From: Oscillospiraceae bacterium
GTDB taxonomy: Bacteria > Bacillota > Clostridia > Oscillospirales > Ruminococcaceae
Length of the DNA: 16,653 bases
Direction of reading: 5' to 3'
Assembly (NCBI GenBank): GCA_017394565.1
Contig: JAFPXW010000186.1
Span: forward strand, 1 to 16,653
The notes beneath the pieces are model-generated. The model had not been told where the DNA came from. It searched no databases and was given only the letters and a program-made list of their open reading frames with translations. This document shows positions 6,831-13,333 of this stretch, one piece after another (position 1 is the first letter of the stretch; the number at the start of each line of letters is the position of its first letter). The position numbers and the translations under genes are program-made.

Positions 6831-6990
6831 ATACTAATCTCTGACCGGTTCGATGAAAAGATTTGCCGATAGGCGTTCGCTGCGATAGGAAAGCGAGCGC
6901 AGGCGGGCTGTCGCCCGACAAGGTCGTTTGACGACGCGCAGCGGACGGATAGCGGTAAAGATTTTCATTGGTTCGGTTAGAGATTAGTAT
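6831..6990. repeat. 160-base imperfect palindrome, MITE-like or structured RNA
   Basis: The 54 bases at 6831-6884 align end to end, without gaps, with the reverse complement of 6937-6990: 42 Watson-Crick matches and 12 differences. The ends read ATACTAATCTCT and AGAGATTAGTAT. TA at the ends could be a TA target duplication, as used by IS630/Tc1-type elements. The 52-base centre contains CGGGC/GCCCG and TCGT/ACGA mini-hairpins. There is no open reading frame or T run. It fills the whole gap between the DUF2461 terminator and the permease stop. It could be a non-autonomous mobile element, a REP/BIME-like repeat, or a small structured RNA. Confidence 0.65.
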
Positions 6991-6998
6991 TATATGAG

Positions 6999-9900
6999 TT
7001 AATCCACAGATTTGAGCGATTCTGCCATATTGATCCGGTCGAGCTTGAGGCCCATGACGAGGTTGACCAGCAGATTGAATCCGAACGTCAGCAGCACCGA
7101 CCACACAAAACTCAGCGGCAGGATCTGCACCTTGAAGGAAACCAGATCCACAATGATCTGCGAGATCACAAACCGGTGCAGGAGGACACCAAGTCCCAGA
7201 CCTGCGAGGATGCCAAATGCCGTCAGAACGAGATTTTCACGCAGAACATAAGCCTCCGTTTCCGACCGGAAGAAGCCAAGCACCTTGATCGTGGCGATCT
7301 CGCGGATGCGTTCGGTGATGTTGATGTTGGTCAGGTTGTAAAGCACGATGAACGCCAGTCCTGCCGCACACGCAATGACCAGCAGTACGATGTAGTCGAG
7401 CGAACTCATCATCTTCGCCATGCGTGTCTGAAGCTCCTCAAACAGCGTCACATTCGTCACATCGTCGGAACGGGATAGCGCCGCCTGGATCTGGTAGCTG
7501 TCCGCATCCGGCGCAAAATTCAGATACGCACCGTTGAGAGAGGGCGTTTCGCCAAGCTGTCCGCGCAGCGTTTCCGGCGTGAGGAGAACGTAATTATAAA
7601 CGTGATTCTCAAAAATGCCGGTGACCTTGACATGAACTTCCTGCATCTCCTCATTGCGCAGCGTGATCGTGTCTCCAAGCTGGACATTGAAGCGGTCGTG
7701 GATGGAATTGCTGATGTAAGCCTCGTTGTTCGCAGGGAACGTCAGCGGCTCGCCGTCCATCGTATGCAGGTGCATATAATGGCTGAAATCCGCCGTTTCA
7801 AACGGAACGATGAGATTCATTCCCTTGGTTTTGTCCTTGGTCACGAGGTCGAGCGTGGTCTGGTGGAGGAGGAGATATTCGTCCGTGAGTTCCTCCATCT
7901 GCGCTTCCAGCTTCGCCGGAAGCTTGCTGCCAAGACCGTTTTTGAACGACATCTGTGCATCCGCCACAACGATCTCGTTGTACTGCACTTGCGCAAAATC
8001 CGAGACCGAATCGCGCAGACCAAATCCCGTGACCAGCAGCGCCGTACAGCCGCCGATGCCGACGATCATCATGAAAAATCTGCCCTTGTAGCGGAAGATA
8101 TTGCGGATGGAAACCTTGTGCAGGAATTTCAGGCGATTCCACAGGAACGGGAGATATTCGAGAAAGATGCGCTTTCCGGCTTTCGGTGCTTTCGGACGCA
8201 TCAGACCTGCCGCCGTGGTGTTCAGCTCGATGCGGCACGAGAGCCACGTCGTTCCGATGGAGCAGAGCAGCGAGGCCGCCAGTGCCAGAACCGCCATCAG
8301 CGGATCAAAGACATACACCAGCTTCAGCGGGATGTACATGAGCTGGTACGACATCCAGATGACGGACGGGAACAATACCGAGCCGACCGAAAATCCCAGC
8401 ACACAGCCAATGACAGCCGCACTTCCGGCGTAGAAAGCGAACTTTCCCATGATCCTGCCCTCGGAGTAGCCGAGCGCTTTGAGCGTGCCGATCTGGGTGC
8501 GCTGTTCCTCGACCATGCGGCTCATGGTCGTCATGCAGACCAGTGCGGCAACGAGGATGAAGAACAGCGGAAAGACTCGCGCGACCTGTTCCACGATCTC
8601 CGAATCGCTCTCGAAGCAGGCGTATCCGATGTTGGTGCTGCGGTCGAGAACGAACGTGTCCGGATGCGCAATATCCGCGATCTCCTGTTCGGCTTCCGCA
8701 ATGTCCGCCTCCGCATCGGCGATCTTCTCGTCGAATTCCGCACGGCCGTCGAGGTATTCCTTCCAGCCGTCCTCGTATTCCCGGACGCCGTCCTCATATT
8801 CCTGTTTACCGTCCTCGTACTTCTGAAGTCCGTCCTCGTATTCCTGCCTGACGTTTTCGTAATCGAGCAGGCCCTGTTCATATTTCGCCTTGCCGTCCGC
8901 GAGCTGTTTCACGGAATCCTCATAGGTGCGCAAGCCGTCATTGTAAGCCGCAAGCCCCTGTTCATATTCCGCACGGCCCGTTGCAAGCTGTGCGCGTCCG
9001 GCATCAATGACGGCCTGTTGTGCCGCAAGCTCCTGCCGTCCCGAGCCGATCTGCGCTCTGGCGGCACCGATCTGCGCCCGTCCTTCGGCAATGGCTGCAA
9101 GTCCGCCGCGGATCTGTTCCTGCTGCTCGGGAGGGAGCATTTCGAGATAGGGCAGGGAATCGTTCAGTTCCGCTTCCTGCGCATCCAATTGCTGTTCCTG
9201 TGTCAAAAGCAGGGATTCCTGGCTGTCCACTTCCGCACGCGCCGCATCGAGCTGTGCCTGCCCTGCGTTCAGCTGCGCTTCGCTGTCGGCAAGCGTCTGT
9301 GCGGCGGCATCCAGCTGGGCTTTGGAATCGTCGAGTGTTTTCTTGCCGTCGTCCAGCTGTGCCTGCCCGTCTTCGAGTTCTTTGGCGGCGTCTTCGAGTT
9401 CCTTGGCGGCATCCTCAAGCTGACGTTTCGCGTCGTTGAGCTGTTCCTCCGCATCCGCAAGTTCTTTCGCAGCATCAGCCAGTTCGCGCTTGCCGTCGCC
9501 GAGTTCACGGATGGCATCGTGGAGTTCAGAGAGTCCCTCGGCGCGTTTTTCTTCGAGTTCGTCCCTGCCGTCCTGCAATTCCTCCTCGGCTTCGCGCACA
9601 ATGCGGTCATAACGCGCATCGGCTTGTTCCTGCGTGAGTTCTTCCCAGAATGTCTGACGATCGTCCATTGCGTTTTTGTAAGCCTTGGAATAGATCATGT
9701 CATCCTGATCGAACCGCACGAAGATCTCCGAGTAGTAATCCAGATCATACGCATCCGGCGGAAGATACAGATACCCCGAAACAGAGCCGTTTCCGAGAGA
9801 AGTTGTACCGCGCTCAAAATTCAGATAATAGCTCGAATGTGCCGCACCGACGATGGTGTAGGCATCATGCAGGAAGGAATCCTTCGTGTCGTCCTCATTC

Positions 9901-10358
9901 TGATCGGAGATGTAGATCTTGTCGCCGATGGACAGTCCCAGTCCCATGCCTGCGTCGATGATGCATTCATCCGACGCTTCCGGCATCCGCCCTTCCGTGA
10001 GTTCGAGGAGATTGATATTTTGCAGGATGGTGTGCGTCTTGAATGTGAATTCATGTTCCGCGTCATCAACGCACAGCACGTCGATCGTGTGCGAGCCTTC
10101 TGCCGCACGGACATCCGGTTGGGAACGGAAGGCTTCGAGATTGGCTTCCTCCCAGCCGAGGGTGGAGATCAGGCGATAGTCGAAAAACTGCTTCTCCTGC
10201 AAAAAGTTGTTGACCGTGTGTTTCATGGCAGGTGTCGTTCCGCGAACGCCGGTGAAGAATCCCACACCGAGCGCAATGATGGATAAGATCGCCAGAAACC
10301 GCCCGAAGGAGCCCTTGATCTCACGCAGCGTCGTGCGCCGCAGCATACTGTATCTCAT
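6999..10358 (-). CDS. FtsX-type ABC transporter permease with long coiled-coil
   Basis: A 1119-residue membrane protein, the permease partner of the ATPase just upstream. Membrane segments are visible at about 18-38, 593-612, 640-665, 685-705, 760-780, 985-1008, 1042-1062 and 1080-1103. This is a duplicated FtsX layout with two core domains (about 590-715 and 985-1110), each preceded by an extracytoplasmic region. The first extracytoplasmic region (39-590) holds a MacB-like folded part (to about 235), then two long heptad arrays at about 255-400 (KELADAA, AQLDDGK types) and 412-562 (YEDGxxx types), joined by a proline-containing turn (SLPYLEMLPPEQQEQ). This predicts an antiparallel coiled-coil hairpin standing off the membrane. 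The start ATG lies 9 bases after the ATPase stop, with TAAGGTG as ribosome-binding site. Such permeases usually act in lipid, peptide or antibiotic export or in mechanotransmission, not uptake. The substrate is not evident. Confidence 0.9.
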   Translation of the reverse strand: MRYSMLRRTTLREIKGSFGRFLAILSIIALGVGFFTGVRGTTPAMKHTVNNFLQEKQFFDYRLISTLGWEEANLEAFRSQPDVRAAEGSHTIDVLCVDDAEHEFTFKTHTILQNINLLELTEGRMPEASDECIIDAGMGLGLSIGDKIYISDQNEDDTKDSFLHDAYTIVGAAHSSYYLNFERGTTSLGNGSVSGYLYLPPDAYDLDYYSEIFVRFDQDDMIYSKAYKNAMDDRQTFWEELTQEQADARYDRIVREAEEELQDGRDELEEKRAEGLSELHDAIRELGDGKRELADAAKELADAEEQLNDAKRQLEDAAKELEDAAKELEDGQAQLDDGKKTLDDSKAQLDAAAQTLADSEAQLNAGQAQLDAARAEVDSQESLLLTQEQQLDAQEAELNDSLPYLEMLPPEQQEQIRGGLAAIAEGRAQIGAARAQIGSGRQELAAQQAVIDAGRAQLATGRAEYEQGLAAYNDGLRTYEDSVKQLADGKAKYEQGLLDYENVRQEYEDGLQKYEDGKQEYEDGVREYEDGWKEYLDGRAEFDEKIADAEADIAEAEQEIADIAHPDTFVLDRSTNIGYACFESDSEIVEQVARVFPLFFILVAALVCMTTMSRMVEEQRTQIGTLKALGYSEGRIMGKFAFYAGSAAVIGCVLGFSVGSVLFPSVIWMSYQLMYIPLKLVYVFDPLMAVLALAASLLCSIGTTWLSCRIELNTTAAGLMRPKAPKAGKRIFLEYLPFLWNRLKFLHKVSIRNIFRYKGRFFMMIVGIGGCTALLVTGFGLRDSVSDFAQVQYNEIVVADAQMSFKNGLGSKLPAKLEAQMEELTDEYLLLHQTTLDLVTKDKTKGMNLIVPFETADFSHYMHLHTMDGEPLTFPANNEAYISNSIHDRFNVQLGDTITLRNEEMQEVHVKVTGIFENHVYNYVLLTPETLRGQLGETPSLNGAYLNFAPDADSYQIQAALSRSDDVTNVTLFEELQTRMAKMMSSLDYIVLLVIACAAGLAFIVLYNLTNINITERIREIATIKVLGFFRSETEAYVLRENLVLTAFGILAGLGLGVLLHRFVISQIIVDLVSFKVQILPLSFVWSVLLTFGFNLLVNLVMGLKLDRINMAESLKSVD

Positions 10359-10367
10359 AGCCGCACC

Positions 10368-11072
10368 TTACCATTCAATGTCCGCCACATCGACGATGTT
10401 GTCGTTGAGCCGCATACTTTCGATCGTGCCGCTTTTGACGGTGATGATGCGGTCGGCCATGGCGGCGAGTGCGGAATTGTGGGTGATGACGACGACGGTC
10501 ATGCCTTTCTTGCGGCAGGTGTCCTGCAGGAGCGCGAGGACGGATTTACCGGTGTTGTAGTCCAGCGCACCGGTCGGCTCATCGCAAAGCAGCAGCTTCG
10601 GATTCTTGGCAAGCGCACGCGCGATGGCGACACGCTGCTGTTCACCGCCGGAGAGCTGGGCAGGGAAGTTTTTCATGCGTTCCCCCAGCCCGACCTGCCG
10701 CAGAACGGTTTCCGCATCGAGGGGATCACGGCAGATCTGTGCCGCGAGTTCGACATTTTCCTTTGCAGTCAGGTTCTGCACCAGATTGTAGAACTGGAAC
10801 ACGAACCCGACATCGTACCGCCGGTATGCGGTGAGCTGTTTTTTGTTGTAGGAGGAAATTTCCGTCCCGTCCAGCCATGCGCTGCCGGATGTGAGGGTAT
10901 CCATGCCGCCCAGAATGTTGAGGATGGTCGTCTTTCCGGCACCGGATGCGCCGACAATGACGCAGAATTCCCCTTTCCCGATCTCAAAGCTGACATCATG
11001 CAGCGCCTCGATCTCCAGCTCGCCCGTCTTGTAGACTTTCCGGACGTTCTGGAATTCCACAAACGTACTCAT
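10368..11072 (-). CDS. ABC transporter ATP-binding protein (MacB/LolD type)
   Basis: A 234-residue nucleotide-binding subunit of an ABC complex. It has Walker A GASGAGKTT (41-49), Q-loop Q93, signature LSGGEQQR (140-147), Walker B LLLCDE (160-165), the D-loop region GALD (168-171) and the H-loop H198. All catalytic motifs are intact. The LSGGEQQR and DEPTGALD forms are typical of the MacB/LolD/SalX family that pairs with FtsX-type permeases. It is cytoplasmic and powers the permease encoded 9 bases downstream, in the same operon. The ribosome-binding site AGAAAGGA precedes the ATG. It is transcribed from a consensus promoter in the spacer shared with the divergent AraC-family gene. Confidence 0.96.
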   Translation of the reverse strand: MSTFVEFQNVRKVYKTGELEIEALHDVSFEIGKGEFCVIVGASGAGKTTILNILGGMDTLTSGSAWLDGTEISSYNKKQLTAYRRYDVGFVFQFYNLVQNLTAKENVELAAQICRDPLDAETVLRQVGLGERMKNFPAQLSGGEQQRVAIARALAKNPKLLLCDEPTGALDYNTGKSVLALLQDTCRKKGMTVVVITHNSALAAMADRIITVKSGTIESMRLNDNIVDVADIEW

Positions 11073-11137
11073 AACACGATTCCTTTCTGTTATTTCTGTA
11101 ACCTGTCTCTTTCTCTACAAATTGCACGAATAGCATC

Positions 11138-11166
11138 ATTATACCACAATTGATAGGAGAAATCAA
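11138..11166 (-). promoter_or_regulatory. Sigma-A promoter of the ABC operon
   Basis: On the minus strand, TTGATT (11166-11161) and TATAAT (11143-11138) are separated by 17 bases. The ATPase start codon is 66 bases downstream, at 11072. The -35 box lies 40 bases from the -35 box of the divergent AraC-family promoter, so a regulator bound between them could affect both. Confidence 0.82.
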
Positions 11167-11206
11167 CGCTTTTCTATGAACAAAGCAAAAGCGATCCGCG
11201 TATCCA

Positions 11207-11235
11207 TTGACTTTCGTATCAGGATTTGCTATAAT
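11207..11235 (+). promoter_or_regulatory. Sigma-A promoter of the AraC-family gene
   Basis: TTGACT at 11207-11212 and TATAAT at 11230-11235 with 17-base spacing, and TG at 11227-11228 giving an extended -10. The gene start at 11307 leaves a leader of about 65 bases containing AGGGGAAGGA as ribosome-binding site (11291-11300). Confidence 0.85.
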
Positions 11236-11306
11236 AAAGTTAACATTGATGAACATTTGAGAAGATGATGAATGGGGAGAGAATCAAATGAGGGGAAGGA
11301 TTACAT

Positions 11307-12086
11307 ATGGTCATCTATATGCTGGGCTGGCACTGGAGACATCCGTCCGACCTTGCGATCGAACGACCGAACGGGCATTTCGGGATGCAGATCCTGCTGG
11401 TGCAGTCGAAAGCACGCATCAGAATGGGGGAGCAGGAGTACCGCGTGGAACCGAATACCGTTTTTCTCATCAAAAGCTGTATGCCGCACTGCATCTATGC
11501 TGACGGCGAGGAATACTGCGATGACTGGGTGCGTTTCAGCGTGGAACAGGAGGATCATGCGCTCATCGACAGTCTGGGCGAGGTCTGGAATGTCCCGATC
11601 CGCTTGCAGGACAACAGCGTTTCTGACCTGATCCGTGCGAGTGAAGCCATTTTCCGGACGGACGCGCTGAACAAGCAGGAGGCACTGCATCATGTCATGA
11701 AGGCGATCCTTTTGCACATCCGGAGTCAGTTCGCACCACAGCCGAATGTGCCGCATACGCATTACGACAATGACCTCGAACGGCTGCGGCGTGATATTTT
11801 CTCGAATCCGGCACGGGACTGGAGTATCCCGGAAATTGCCGAATCACTGGGACTTTCCGAATCACATTTCCGGCGGCTCTACAAGAACCGCTACGGCATT
11901 TCCTGCACGAAGGATGTCTGGACGAGCCGCATGGAATACGCCAAGCAGCTGCTCCTGACGACGGAACTGTCCGCCAACGAGATCGCTGACAAATGCGGCT
12001 ATCAGAGTTATGAGCATTTTTCGCGCTCATTCGTCAAATACGCCTGCGTTTCGCCGATCCGTTACCGCACGGAACATAAACAATAA
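11307..12086 (+). CDS. AraC-family transcriptional regulator
   Basis: A 259-residue DNA-binding protein. The N-terminal 90 or so residues look like the cupin-type ligand-binding domain (hydrophobic strands with GHFGMQILLV and the PHCIYADGEEY segment). The C-terminal 100 residues are the double helix-turn-helix of the AraC/XylS family: first HTH about 174-193 (IPEIAESLGLSESHFRRLYK), second about 224-244. It ends in the family signature GYQSYEHFSRSFVKY..SPIRYR. Start chosen at 11307, with AAGGA 6 bases upstream. It is divergent from the ABC operon across a 234-base spacer, which suggests it regulates that operon, itself, or both. The ligand is unknown; the cupin-type AraC regulators often respond to sugars. 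Confidence 0.93.
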   Translation: MVIYMLGWHWRHPSDLAIERPNGHFGMQILLVQSKARIRMGEQEYRVEPNTVFLIKSCMPHCIYADGEEYCDDWVRFSVEQEDHALIDSLGEVWNVPIRLQDNSVSDLIRASEAIFRTDALNKQEALHHVMKAILLHIRSQFAPQPNVPHTHYDNDLERLRRDIFSNPARDWSIPEIAESLGLSESHFRRLYKNRYGISCTKDVWTSRMEYAKQLLLTTELSANEIADKCGYQSYEHFSRSFVKYACVSPIRYRTEHKQ

Positions 12087-12103
12087 ACAGGCATTTCGCA
12101 AAG

Positions 12104-12150
12104 AACGAACCCCTGTCCGGTGAAATTCCCATCGGACAGGGGTTCGTTTT
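12104..12150 (+). terminator. Terminator between convergent AraC and GGDEF genes
   Basis: AACGAACCCCTGTCCG (12104-12119) pairs perfectly with CGGACAGGGGTTCGTT (12133-12148) around a 13-base loop and runs into TTTT (12147-12150). It lies 17 bases after the regulator stop and 3 bases before the convergent GGDEF stop, so it probably also serves the minus strand, although the U run on that side is weaker. Confidence 0.88.
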
Positions 12151-12153
12151 GGA

Positions 12154-13230
12154 TCAGTCGGAAACTGCCATGGCTTGCTTCATCTGCGCCTTGTCAGCGT
12201 ACATGATGGCATCGGCATTTTTGAACACTTCGTCAAAATCGCGGTCTTTCCGGAATTCGTCATACCCGATGGCGACGCTGTAGCCCTTGTGTTCCACGGA
12301 CTGTTTGAATCTCTCGCAAAGCTCCTGCACCTGTGCTTCGGTCGAATCGGGATAGAGGATCTCGAATTCATCACCGCCCATGCGGTAGAAACGGCATTTC
12401 GACGGGAGGATTTCCCACGCCGTCTGCGAAACCGACAGCAGCGCCAGGTCACCGGCATCGTGTCCGTAATTGTCATTGAGCTGCTTCAGGCCGTTTAAGT
12501 CGAGCGAGATCACAAACATCTGACGGCGCTGGAGATTCTGGATGTCCTTATAAAAGGAATGGCGGTTGAGGGCATTGGTCAGGGCATCACGGGAGAGCGT
12601 CTGCGTGGCATAGAACAGGAAGTAGAAAATACACGACAGCACCGCCATACCGCTGACGAGAAACCGGAATCCGAGGACGGTGTTCAGGATGACGGCAGCG
12701 ATGATGCCGATACTCAAAAGCGTCAGGAATACGCTCTCACTGCGGTTGCCGAGCCGGTATTTGCGCAGGGACGTCCAGAGCAGAAGCGCGATATACAGCG
12801 CACTCAGGTAGTAGGGAACGGGAGAGAGCTTTCCGAGATGCGAGACACCGCTTTCGTCATACCAGAATATGCAGCCGTTGAAAATGCTGATGAAACACAG
12901 CAGGGCATTGACCGCGGCAAGTGCCAGCAGAACACGTTGTGTGCGTTTGTGGATCGTTTCGGTCATCAGAATGAACGGCAGAACGACCGGCCCGCTGATG
13001 GAATAGCTGATCGCATTGAAAATGCTGGAGAGCAGCATATGGGAGTTGTTCCCCTCAAACGTGTAGACCACGGCATTGCTGATGAGCATCAGGAGGGAGA
13101 TGATACCGGACAGGAAGAAAACTTTTCTGCGCTGCCTGCTCAGGGTAGAATTGAACGTGATGAATGTTAAAAGGATCAGGTTCGCGATAAAGATCAGGTA
13201 GCTGTCCTGCACGACTTCGCGAAATGGCAT
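12154..13230 (-). CDS. Membrane-bound GGDEF protein, probable diguanylate cyclase
   Basis: A 358-residue protein. The N-terminal half has about seven hydrophobic segments (roughly 9-27, 36-57, 67-89, 100-119, 138-155, 165-184 and 188-208), a membrane sensor of no family I recognise. The C-terminal half is a GGDEF domain with DALTNALNR (215-223), the metal/substrate segment DLNGLKQLNDNYGHDAGD (starting near 244), and an intact RMGGDEFEIL (GGDEF at 285-289). Conservation predicts active synthesis of cyclic di-GMP from GTP at the membrane. The allosteric RxxD inhibitory site is absent, with PSKC in its place. Start set at the ATG 13230, because AGGGG lies 8 bases before it. An in-frame GTG at 13239 overlaps that site. 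It has its own promoter with a palindrome on the -10 box. No terminator separates it from the lipoprotein gene upstream. Confidence 0.92.
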   Translation of the reverse strand: MPFREVVQDSYLIFIANLILLTFITFNSTLSRQRRKVFFLSGIISLLMLISNAVVYTFEGNNSHMLLSSIFNAISYSISGPVVLPFILMTETIHKRTQRVLLALAAVNALLCFISIFNGCIFWYDESGVSHLGKLSPVPYYLSALYIALLLWTSLRKYRLGNRSESVFLTLLSIGIIAAVILNTVLGFRFLVSGMAVLSCIFYFLFYATQTLSRDALTNALNRHSFYKDIQNLQRRQMFVISLDLNGLKQLNDNYGHDAGDLALLSVSQTAWEILPSKCRFYRMGGDEFEILYPDSTEAQVQELCERFKQSVEHKGYSVAIGYDEFRKDRDFDEVFKNADAIMYADKAQMKQAMAVSD

Positions 13231-13244
13231 ACTTGTCACCCCTA

Positions 13245-13277
13245 TCGTATGATAGTTATTACTATTATATCATACGA
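13245..13277. promoter_or_regulatory. Palindrome on the GGDEF promoter, candidate operator
   Basis: TCGTATGATA (13245-13254) and TATCATACGA (13268-13277) are perfect 10-bp inverted repeats around a 13-base spacer, with centres 23 bp apart, about two helical turns. The right arm overlaps the minus-strand -10 box, and the left arm covers the start of the transcript. This is the usual geometry of a repressor operator. It could alternatively fold as a hairpin in the leader RNA, but most of the right arm is upstream of the expected transcription start. Confidence 0.6.
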
Positions 13278-13292
13278 CAGGCGTGCTTGCAA
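13264..13292 (-). promoter_or_regulatory. Sigma-A promoter of the GGDEF gene
   Basis: On the minus strand, TTGCAA (13292-13287) and TATAAT (13269-13264) are spaced by 17 bases, with TG one base upstream of the -10 hexamer (extended -10). The start codon is 33 bases downstream. Confidence 0.8.
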
Positions 13293-13333
13293 GAGATTCT
13301 ATGAAATATTCACAGATTATTCAGAACAAAGAG

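Noticed and set aside
6829..7104. 91-codon minus-strand open frame overlapping the palindrome
   Set aside because: It lies across the inverted-repeat element and the end of the permease gene in another frame, with no supporting signal.
8673..9596. Apparent short tandem DNA repeats resembling a repeat array
   Set aside because: They are heptad repeats of a coding coiled coil, imperfect at the DNA level and without spacers, so not CRISPR or a satellite.
7602..10286. 894-codon open frame on the plus strand
   Set aside because: It is antisense to the permease, whose motifs, membrane segments and ribosome-binding site are clear. Length arises from GC-rich codon use and the heptad-repeat DNA on the other strand.
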